This document shows positions 1 to 5,244 of a stretch of DNA of 6,133 nt, piece after piece (the first letter of the stretch is position 1; every line of letters begins with the position of its first letter). This stretch comes from Desulfamplus sp. (GTDB taxonomy: Bacteria; Desulfobacterota; Desulfobacteria; Desulfobacterales; Desulfobacteraceae): contig JADGBP010000151.1 in NCBI GenBank assembly GCA_015231395.1, positions 1 to 6,133 on the forward strand, written 5' to 3'. The notes beneath the pieces are model-generated. The model had not been told where the DNA came from. It did not search any database and worked only from the letters and a program-made list of their open reading frames with translations. Position numbers and translations under genes: made by a program.

Positions 1-23
1 ATAAAATATTTATTTATAAGCAT
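1..23 (-). CDS. 5' end of a gene running off the left edge, probably the VWA-domain partner of the MoxR ATPase
   Basis: On the minus strand, 19 bases after the ATPase stop codon, an ATG at 23-21 is preceded by a perfect AAGGAG (plus-strand bases 32-37) with an 8-base spacer. Seven complete codons are visible (MLINKYF) before the window ends. The tight spacing and strong ribosome binding site indicate translation in an operon with the upstream ATPase. By known gene order, MoxR ATPases of this subtype are followed by a CoxE-like von Willebrand factor A protein, whose N-terminus often begins with a short hydrophobic stretch of this style. The identity is therefore inferred from context; the seven residues alone do not prove it. 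Confidence 0.55.
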
Positions 24-42
24 AATTCAAACTCCTTTCCGA

Positions 43-900
43 TTAAAAAAACTTCCGCCTTGTTGTTATGCTTTGTGCTCTTTCATAATCAGGACTTTTT
101 TTGAAGAGAACCCCAAGAAAAGGAAGTTCTCCTTTTATAATATCTTTTGCCCTGAAATCCGGGTCTGCATGAAGTGCACGAATCCAGTTGATAAGCTCTC
201 TTGTGGCAGGTTTTTTTTCAATGCCGTCAAGTTCTCTCATCGAATAAAATGCTGCTATGGCATTTTCAGCAATTTTATTGTCAATTGACGGAAAGTGAAC
301 CGCTATTATTTTTCTCATCATTTTAGGATCAGGAAAAGCGATATGGTGAAAATTGCATCTCCCAAGAAATGGATCGGACAGATCTTTTTTGGCATTTGAT
401 GTGATAATGATCACCGGTCTATGTTTTGCCTTGATGGTCTTATCTGTTTCGATTATGTCAAACTGCATCTGGTCAAGCACATCAAGCATATCATCTTGAA
501 AATCTGTATCTGCCTTGTCAATTTCATCTATCAACAGAACTGTCCTTCTCTCCGCAGTAAATGCCTGTCCTATTTTGCCCATTTTGATGTATTCATCGAT
601 ATTGCTCACATCTCTTTTAGAATCACCAAAACGGCTGTCATTTAGCCTTGTCAGAGTATCATACTGATATAGTGCTTCTACAAGTTTCATGCTTGATTTA
701 ACATTAAGGATAATCAGAGGCATTTTTAGATTTTCAGCAATTGCATGAGCCAGCATGGTTTTACCGGTTCCTGGTTCTCCCTTGAGAAGAAGAGGCATTT
801 CAAGTGCCATGGAAATATTGACTATAGCTGCAAGTTCGCTGTCCAGAACATATTTTGTAGCACCGGAAAACTGCACGGTTAATTCATTTTGATGTGTCAT
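43..900 (-). CDS. MoxR-family AAA+ ATPase (COG0714-like)
   Basis: This is a 285-residue cytoplasmic AAA+ ATPase of the MoxR type, a chaperone-like class thought to remodel or activate partner complexes together with VWA-domain proteins. Visible motifs are Walker A GEPGTGKT (residues 41-48), Walker B VLLIDE (121-126) followed by IDKAD, sensor 1 in IITSN (Asn169), an arginine-finger candidate at Arg181 in FLGRC, and a sensor-2 helix around KKPATREL with Arg234. The segment LYQYDTLTRL and the FP.P..M pattern after the arginine finger are typical of the subtype paired with COG3825-like VWA proteins. FLGRC has Gly where relatives, as I recall them, usually have a second Arg (FLRRC). Length is normal for the family. 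The ATG at 900-898 is supported by AGGAG five bases upstream. It is transcribed divergently from tatA and is probably in an operon with the gene starting at 23. Its substrate is unknown. Confidence 0.93.
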   Translation of the reverse strand: MTHQNELTVQFSGATKYVLDSELAAIVNISMALEMPLLLKGEPGTGKTMLAHAIAENLKMPLIILNVKSSMKLVEALYQYDTLTRLNDSRFGDSKRDVSNIDEYIKMGKIGQAFTAERRTVLLIDEIDKADTDFQDDMLDVLDQMQFDIIETDKTIKAKHRPVIIITSNAKKDLSDPFLGRCNFHHIAFPDPKMMRKIIAVHFPSIDNKIAENAIAAFYSMRELDGIEKKPATRELINWIRALHADPDFRAKDIIKGELPFLGVLFKKSPDYERAQSITTRRKFF

Positions 901-901
901 T

Positions 902-941
902 AAAACTCCTGAACGTTAATAAAAACTCCTGAACGTTAATA
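902..941. repeat. 20-bp perfect tandem duplication containing the ATPase ribosome binding site
   Basis: Two identical 20-bp units (902-921 and 922-941) start aaaactcctgaacg and are followed by a partial third unit (aaaa). On the minus strand each unit carries CAGGAG; the copy nearest the ATG (906-910) is the functional ribosome binding site and the other lies 20 bases further upstream. Each unit also contains the 6-bp palindrome AACGTT. Confidence 0.9.
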
Positions 942-998
942 AAAATTTACTTGGTTTTCCTCATTGTTGCTATCTTTGAAACTCCAACAACAGTAGTA

Positions 999-1027
999 GA
1001 TAAAACATAAAAACAGAGTTATTTCAA
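999..1027 (-). promoter_or_regulatory. weak sigma-70-type promoter candidate for the MoxR ATPase
   Basis: On the minus strand TTGAAA (plus 1022-1027) is separated by 17 bases from TTTATC (999-1004). The -35 box matches consensus at 5 of 6 positions, the -10 box at only 3 of 6. The site lies about 100 bases upstream of the ATPase start. It is the best match in the intergenic region but is not strong. Confidence 0.25.
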
Positions 1028-1067
1028 CTTTTTTATATTCCCAAACCAGATGGAATTTACCTATATG

Positions 1068-1096
1068 TTGACACTTTCCAAACTGGGTGTTAATAA
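1068..1096 (+). promoter_or_regulatory. sigma-70-type promoter candidate for tatA
   Basis: A perfect -35 hexamer TTGACA (1068-1073) is followed after 17 bases by TAATAA (1091-1096), a partial -10 match. The start of transcription would fall near 1103, about 40 bases before the tatA ATG. Hexamer and spacing are visible; activity is inferred. Confidence 0.5.
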
Positions 1097-1143
1097 ATGC
1101 ATGTTTACGTTTTTGTTAAAAACAGAAATTAGGAGTGTGTACT

Positions 1144-1335
1144 ATGATTGGTGGAATTGGAATGCCGGAACTATTGATTATTCTTGTCATCATCCTGATT
1201 ATATTTGGAGCTGGCAAACTTCCTGAAATAGGTGCAGGCATCGGAAAAGGAATAAAGAATTTCAAAAAAGCGACCAGAGAGATTGATCAGGAAGATAAAG
1301 AGCCTGAAAAAATTGAAGACAAGTTCAAATCTTGA
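1144..1335 (+). CDS. tatA: TatA/E family twin-arginine translocase subunit
   Basis: This is a 63-residue inner-membrane protein of the twin-arginine translocation system, which exports folded, often cofactor-bearing proteins; TatA oligomers form the translocation pathway. From ATG 1144 the layout is a short periplasmic N-terminus with the family MPEL motif (residues 7-10, polar Glu9), one membrane helix (about 9-21), the hinge FGAGKLPE (21-28), an amphipathic helix (about 29-46, [16 protein letters not shown]) and a short charged tail. The Phe-Gly pair at the hinge is the family signature. I chose ATG 1144 rather than the in-frame GTG at 1135 because AGGAG (1131-1135) is correctly placed 8 bases before the ATG and overlaps the GTG. 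No tatB or tatC is adjacent, so it must work with subunits encoded elsewhere. It is a single-gene unit between divergent moxR and downstream glnD. Confidence 0.95.
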   Translation: MIGGIGMPELLIILVIILIIFGAGKLPEIGAGIGKGIKNFKKATREIDQEDKEPEKIEDKFKS

Positions 1336-1380
1336 TGATTATTATATTCTGATCACACATTTTTCAATTCACGCAGTTTT

Positions 1381-1419
1381 CCATGCAGACCGTCTTCACT
1401 TCTGTAGCGTTCTGCATGG
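1381..1419. repeat. 9-bp perfect inverted repeat with a 21-base spacer
   Basis: CCATGCAGA (1381-1389) is the exact reverse complement of TCTGCATGG (1411-1419). Arm centres are 30 bp apart, about three helical turns. No T-tract follows on either strand, so a classic terminator is unlikely. It could be an operator or enhancer dyad, or an RNA hairpin in the tatA 3' region. Confidence 0.6.
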
Positions 1420-1435
1420 ATCCCCTCATTGTTAA

Positions 1436-1474
1436 TCCAGCTTACTTATACTTAAAAACAGTCCAGCTTACTTA
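1436..1474. repeat. 13-bp direct repeat with 26-bp period
   Basis: TCCAGCTTACTTA occurs at 1436-1448 and again at 1462-1474. The bases after each copy are also partly alike (about 8 of 13), which fits an old 26-bp tandem duplication that has since decayed. Confidence 0.7.
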
Positions 1475-1482
1475 AAATTTAA

Positions 1483-1532
1483 AATAACAAAAATGTAAAT
1501 TGAAAGAGTATTTCAATTGCATTTTTGTTATT
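1483..1532. terminator. long AT-rich hairpin, possible bidirectional terminator
   Basis: The arm beginning at 1483 (aataacaaaaatg) pairs with the arm ending at 1532 (catttttgttatt). The stem continues inward through aattgaaa / tttcaatt, interrupted by one mismatch and one bulged base, and closes on the loop gagta. The stem is about 22 bp, nearly free of G and C, with a run of five T on each strand. It lies between tatA and the glnD promoter candidate, where a terminator would be expected. Its low GC makes it atypical, and it could instead be a small palindromic element. Confidence 0.45.
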
Positions 1533-1605
1533 AATTATGAATCCTCCTGTCAGGTTTTTCTTTCCAATACGCTTATAACCCCTGTGAATATTGCTTTGGT
1601 CATAA

Positions 1606-1620
1606 TGGCATACATATTGC
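1606..1620 (+). promoter_or_regulatory. sigma-54 (-24/-12) promoter candidate for glnD
   Basis: TGGCATACATATTGC matches the sigma-54 consensus TGGCAC-N5-TTGC. It has the invariant GG (1607-1608) and GC (1619-1620) at exactly the required 12-bp register and only one difference within the two conserved blocks (T for C at 1611). Predicted transcription start is near 1632, giving a leader of about 105 bases before the glnD GTG. Sigma-54 with an NtrC-type activator is the standard control of nitrogen-assimilation genes, so the context supports the match. No clear NtrC binding site was recognised by eye. Confidence 0.6.
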
Positions 1621-1641
1621 TTTCAAACTTATTCATTAACT

Positions 1642-1680
1642 CAGGAATCTTAATCCTGCAATAATTGCAGCGAAAGCTGC
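1642..1680 (+). other. cluster of three small hairpins in the predicted glnD leader
   Basis: Three adjacent stems lie just downstream of the predicted start of transcription: CAGGA/TCCTG (1642-1646 with 1654-1658), GCAAT/ATTGC (1658-1668, one-base loop, so weak), and GCAGC-GAAA-GCTGC (1667-1680), the last a perfect 5-bp GC-rich stem capped by a GNRA tetraloop. They may structure the leader RNA. No known riboswitch class was recognised. Confidence 0.35.
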
Positions 1681-1690
1681 TTATGCTTTT

Positions 1691-1730
1691 ATTACAAATG
1701 TTTTTCTCTTGTTACAAATGCTTTTCAATT
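1691..1730. repeat. degenerate 20-bp tandem repeat just upstream of glnD
   Basis: Two 20-bp units (1691-1710 and 1711-1730) match at 16 of 20 positions; both contain TTACAAATG followed by a T-rich half. The repeat ends seven bases before the GTG start and occupies the place where a ribosome binding site would be expected; none is visible there. Confidence 0.65.
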
Positions 1731-1737
1731 AAATAAA

Positions 1738-4692
1738 GTGAAGTCAATGACTGTAGTAGAATCCCACATATCAGACAATCTAATGCAAAATGATTCTGCA
1801 ATACAAAATGAATCTGCCACAATGCAAAATCAATCTTCAATGCAAAATGATTCTGCGGAGCTAATTCTGAAGCGGCAGTCTCTTATCAAGAAATTTTCAA
1901 CTACAAAAGATCCTGATTTCATTGAATCTTGTACACGCGTTATTGACGAATATTTTCAGAATATTTTTGCAAAAAGCAAGACAGCACAAAAAATGACCGC
2001 GGATGGCAATCCAGTCGCTCTTGTTGCCCTTGGAGGCTATGGCAGGGCAGAGCAGTGTGTTCACTCTGATGTTGATATTCTTATTCTATTTGAGAAAAAA
2101 CTCCCAAAAGAGACTGACGCTCTTGTAAAAGAGCTGATCTATCCACTCTGGGACGCACGGCTTGAAGCTGGTTATGCCGTAAGAACTGTGAAAGAGTGTC
2201 TTTCAATGGCGTGGGAACAGTTTGATATTCTCACAACCATGCTGGATGCAAGATTTATATGCGGAGGTTCTCACATCTATTCTATGCTTATGGAAAAATT
2301 CAGAAATAGATTATCCAGCAAGCATATCCAGTCAAGTTTAAGCCGCTTGATAGAGCAGAGCCAGAAAAGACATGCCGATTATGGCGACTCCAGCTATCTG
2401 CTTGAACCAAATCTTAAATCTGGCCATGGAGGGCTCAGAGATTATCATAACATTATCTGGTATGCCAGAATAACAGCAGATATCAAATGTCGCAGAGATC
2501 TTGAGCGATATGGTTTTTTATCCCATGACGAGTTTCAAACTATGGAAAGCTCGCTCTCATTTATCTGGGATATCAGAAACATGCTTCACTATATTACCAA
2601 AAGAAAATGTGACCAGCTCCATTTTGAACATCAGATAGAACTGGCAAAAATGTTTGGATTTAAAGATCAAAATGGTCATAAGGCTGTTGAAAGTTTTATG
2701 GGAGAACTCCACTCAAAAATGGATTTCATCAAACAGATCAACCTTATGATTACAGAAGATATTCAACTGAGCAAAAAAGCACGACTGTTCACCCGTATTA
2801 AACGAGCTACTAATTATAAGGGAATTGTATTATATGAACGGCGGCTGCAATTTGACCCTGTAGAGATTATTCCCCGGCAACCAGATCTTCTTTTGAAGAT
2901 ATTTGTTGAAAGCGGTCGTTTAAACAAGCCGCTTTCCATAGAGTCGAGGCGTATTGTCGGGGAATTTGCATATTTAGTTGATGATAAATTCAGAAAAGAT
3001 ATCTCAAATGTAGAGGCTTTTGAGCAGATTCTCTCATTTTCATTATGGGAGTTCAATGTTTTGAATGTAATGTTGTCCACTGGTCTGCTGGCGAAATTCA
3101 TACCTGAATTTGCTCTGATATTAAATAAAATTCAGTACAACCAATACCATCTTTTTCCGGTAGATAAACACTCCATTCGATGCGTGCAGGTAGTCAACAG
3201 CTTTAGAGAAAAAAACGGAGCCGAAAACAATGGAAAGGGAGAAGAGTGGAACGAAAAAGAATGGAATGGACAAGAGTGGAACGAAAAAGACGGAAACCCG
3301 AAAAACAAAGACAGAAACCATAAAAACAGGAATGGTGCTGGTAATCTTTACGCAGAAATATACAGGGAGTTGAGAAACAGAAAAACCCTTTTGATGGCAG
3401 CACTTCTACACGATATCGGAAAAGGAGATCCAGCAGATGAGCACTCGGAAAGAGGAGCACAGATTGCCCGTACTATACTGGTCAGGTCAAATTATGCTTC
3501 ATCAGATGTTGAGGAGGCTGTATTTCTTGTCAGGCATCATCTTTTTCTGATAAAGGTTGCTACCCGCCGCGATATAAATGATGAAGAGACTGCGGTATTC
3601 TGTGCCAGCAAAATTCAAAAAATACCCTTGCTGAAAAAACTCTATCTGCTCACAGTGGCAGACTCCATGGCTACGGGACCAAAGGCGTGGAGTGGCTGGA
3701 CAGAAGCCCTGCTAAGAGATCTGTTTCTAAAGGTGATGGGTGTACTACGGAATAGGGAACTTGCAACAAAAACTGCTTCAAGAAACATACAGAAAAAAAA
3801 GGATGAGGTTCTTGCTCTTAATAGAACCGGAAGTTTTGATAATAGAACCGACAGTTTTGATAATAGAACCGACAGTTTTGATAATAGAACCGGCAGTTTT
3901 GATAATAGAACCGGCAGTTTTGATAATAGAACCGACAGTTTCGATTACACTGATAACATAAATTCATGGGATGAGGATGTTCTGGTTAAAGAACTTGACT
4001 GCATGAGCCACAGATATCTGCTTTATGTTCCGGCTCCGGAAATCATGACTCACCTCAACCTTTACAAAAACCTTGAAAACAGAGATTTCTTATGGACAAT
4101 ATCCCCACATGATGACTCGGATATCAGAACAATCACCATCTGTGGAAAGGATAAACCCGGGTTTTACTCGAAACTTGCAGGAGTATTTTTTCTCAATGGA
4201 CTCAATATTGTAGGTTCTCAGGCATATTCATTTGGCAATAACACTGCCCTTGATATTTTTAAGGTTATGACGCCAAAAGATAAAATATTTGAAAACAAGA
4301 AGTGGCACAAGGCAGAAATGGAATTTCAGCAGGTTCTTAATGACGATGCCTTTCTTGAGCGTATTACTGACAGACTGCCGAAATCAATTGCTCCAAAATC
4401 CGGTCAGATACCCATGCCAAATAAAGTGCGAATTGACAATGAAACTTCCAGTTTTTTTACCATTATTGAGGTATTTGCCTATGATTTCCCAGGGCTTTTA
4501 TTTGCGATAACCAATGTCCTTTATAAACTTGGGCTTGATGTTCGTGTTGCCATGGTTGCCACAAAAATCGATCAGGTGGTGGATGTGTTTTATGTGAAAT
4601 CTGTGGAAAATGGCAAGATTGATGATATTCATACACAAGAGGAGATAAGGAGTGCCATTCTTGGGGCTCTTCCTGTAATTATCTCCTGTTGA
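1738..4692 (+). CDS. glnD: bifunctional uridylyltransferase/uridylyl-removing enzyme, [protein-PII] (GlnD)
   Basis: GlnD is the cytoplasmic glutamine sensor that adds UMP to PII when glutamine is low and removes it when glutamine is high. Domains in order: nucleotidyltransferase with GGYGRAE (99-105) and catalytic SDVD (Asp111, Asp113); the GlnD helical domain with YLLEPNLKSGHGGLRD (220-235); the HD uridylyl-removing domain with His478, His558-Asp559 (LLHDIGKG), His600-His601 and Asp642; ACT1 (about 797-870); and ACT2 (about 906-980). All key residues are present, so both activities are likely intact. At 984 residues it is longer than the E. coli enzyme (about 890), because of repeat-built segments at residues 16-40, 490-534 and 695-736. 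The start is uncertain: neither GTG 1738 nor ATG 1747 has a clear ribosome binding site, and conserved sequence begins only near residue 41. It lies upstream of glnB and glnA, the genes for its target and for the enzyme that target controls. Confidence 0.96.
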   Translation: MKSMTVVESHISDNLMQNDSAIQNESATMQNQSSMQNDSAELILKRQSLIKKFSTTKDPDFIESCTRVIDEYFQNIFAKSKTAQKMTADGNPVALVALGGYGRAEQCVHSDVDILILFEKKLPKETDALVKELIYPLWDARLEAGYAVRTVKECLSMAWEQFDILTTMLDARFICGGSHIYSMLMEKFRNRLSSKHIQSSLSRLIEQSQKRHADYGDSSYLLEPNLKSGHGGLRDYHNIIWYARITADIKCRRDLERYGFLSHDEFQTMESSLSFIWDIRNMLHYITKRKCDQLHFEHQIELAKMFGFKDQNGHKAVESFMGELHSKMDFIKQINLMITEDIQLSKKARLFTRIKRATNYKGIVLYERRLQFDPVEIIPRQPDLLLKIFVESGRLNKPLSIESRRIVGEFAYLVDDKFRKDISNVEAFEQILSFSLWEFNVLNVMLSTGLLAKFIPEFALILNKIQYNQYHLFPVDKHSIRCVQVVNSFREKNGAENNGKGEEWNEKEWNGQEWNEKDGNPKNKDRNHKNRNGAGNLYAEIYRELRNRKTLLMAALLHDIGKGDPADEHSERGAQIARTILVRSNYASSDVEEAVFLVRHHLFLIKVATRRDINDEETAVFCASKIQKIPLLKKLYLLTVADSMATGPKAWSGWTEALLRDLFLKVMGVLRNRELATKTASRNIQKKKDEVLALNRTGSFDNRTDSFDNRTDSFDNRTGSFDNRTGSFDNRTDSFDYTDNINSWDEDVLVKELDCMSHRYLLYVPAPEIMTHLNLYKNLENRDFLWTISPHDDSDIRTITICGKDKPGFYSKLAGVFFLNGLNIVGSQAYSFGNNTALDIFKVMTPKDKIFENKKWHKAEMEFQQVLNDDAFLERITDRLPKSIAPKSGQIPMPNKVRIDNETSSFFTIIEVFAYDFPGLLFAITNVLYKLGLDVRVAMVATKIDQVVDVFYVKSVENGKIDDIHTQEEIRSAILGALPVIISC
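1783..1857 (+). repeat. four degenerate 18-bp repeats in the 5' end of glnD (MQNDSA-type)
   Basis: Units at 1783-1800, 1801-1818, 1822-1839 and 1840-1857 are variants of atgcaaaatgattctgca, with one extra codon (aca) between the second and third. They encode MQNDSA, IQNESA, MQNQSS and MQNDSA. Three of the units begin with ATG. This polar, probably disordered extension precedes the conserved GlnD sequence. Confidence 0.85.
3205..3339 (+). repeat. low-complexity in-frame insertion in the GlnD HD domain with a 30-bp duplication
   Basis: Codons 490-534 encode a stretch rich in Asn, Lys, Glu, Gly and Trp (EEWNEK, EWNGQ, EWNEKDG, then KNKDRNHKNRNG). At DNA level the 19 bases from 3242 (aagagtggaacg...) recur exactly at 3272-3290, a 30-bp period. 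The segment sits between the first HD histidine (His478) and the His558-Asp559 pair. That spacing is 80 residues here; I recall about 43 in E. coli GlnD. Confidence 0.8.
3820..3945 (+). repeat. six tandem 21-bp repeats in glnD encoding NRT(G/D)SFD
   Basis: Six contiguous 21-bp units (3820, 3841, 3862, 3883, 3904 and 3925 onward) encode NRTGSFD or NRTDSFD in the order G, D, D, G, G, D (residues 695-736). The units are nearly identical: the differences are G/A at the Gly/Asp codon, one A/C in the first unit and one T/C in the last. The array lies in the linker between the HD domain helices and ACT1. A unit length divisible by three preserves the frame. Confidence 0.97.
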
Positions 4693-4715
4693 CAAGTATC
4701 TTTAAGTAAACGGTT

Positions 4716-4734
4716 ATGGTCGGAATCCGACCAT
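4716..4734. repeat. 8-bp perfect hairpin downstream of glnD
   Basis: ATGGTCGG-AAT-CCGACCAT is a perfect 8-bp stem with a 3-base loop. CCGACC recurs at 4737-4742, so GGTCGG (4718-4723) could pair with either copy. No T-tract follows directly on the plus strand, so it is not a standard intrinsic terminator. Confidence 0.7.
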
Positions 4735-4739
4735 CCCCG

Positions 4740-4770
4740 ACCGTGAAAAAAAAAGGTGTGTTTTTACGGT
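4740..4770. repeat. imperfect hairpin overlapping the alternative pairing partner
   Basis: ACCGTGAAAAA (4740-4750) can pair with TTTTTACGGT (4761-4770), with one G-U pair and a loop of about ten bases. It shares bases 4740-4742 with the second CCGACC, so it cannot form together with the alternative GGTCGG/CCGACC stem. Confidence 0.45.
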
Positions 4771-4809
4771 AAAAAGCGTATAAACAGCGGTTTTTTTGAA
4801 TTTCAAAAT

Positions 4810-4830
4810 ATAGAACAGGCAGTTTTGGAT
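4810..4830 (+). repeat. isolated copy of the glnD 21-bp repeat unit in the glnB leader
   Basis: ATAGAACaGGCAGTTTTgGAT differs from the in-glnD unit ATAGAACCGGCAGTTTTGAT by one substitution and one inserted G. It lies 24 bases upstream of the glnB ATG and about 870 bases from the glnD array, in the same orientation. Confidence 0.7.
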
Positions 4831-4841
4831 TTAAGCATTAA

Positions 4842-5192
<351 letters not shown>

Positions 5193-5244
5193 ATGAACAA
5201 CATACAAAAAGTATTAAAATTACATTACAAAAGGAAATATTAGC

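Larger units (their letters stand above)
1336..1737. other. 402-bp non-coding region between tatA and glnD
   Basis: No convincing gene is present on either strand. The region holds, in order: a 9-bp inverted repeat (1381-1419), a 13-bp direct repeat (1436-1474), a long AT-rich hairpin (1483-1532), a 10-bp direct repeat atattgcttt (1588-1597 and 1614-1623), a sigma-54 promoter candidate (1606-1620), three small hairpins (1642-1680) and a degenerate 20-bp tandem repeat (1691-1730). Each of the main elements is listed separately. Confidence 0.8.

Noticed and set aside
421..645. Plus-strand open frame opposite the MoxR ATPase
   Set aside because: It is antisense to a clearly coding AAA+ core with intact motifs, and shows no recognisable protein features or ribosome binding site.
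1135..1143. GTG 1135 as the tatA start
   Set aside because: This GTG overlaps the AGGAG that correctly serves ATG 1144, and the extra residues are not part of the TatA family N-terminus.
3121..3460. Hydrophobic minus-strand open frames opposite the glnD HD region
   Set aside because: They are antisense to the low-complexity glnD insertion. The Phe/Ser/Val-rich composition simply mirrors Lys/Glu/Asn codons, and no start signals are present.
3820..3945. CRISPR-like array
   Set aside because: The 21-bp units are directly contiguous with no unique spacers, and they are in frame within a conserved gene.
3740..3961. Plus-strand open frame reading VLIIEPT repeats
   Set aside because: It is an out-of-frame reading of the 21-bp repeat array inside glnD, which is open only because the unit is a multiple of three. 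There is no ribosome binding site and the overlapping glnD frame is certain.
4810..4840. Sigma-54 promoter upstream of glnB
   Set aside because: GGCAG and TTAAGC look superficially similar, but GG (4818-4819) and GC (4835-4836) are 17 bp apart instead of 12.
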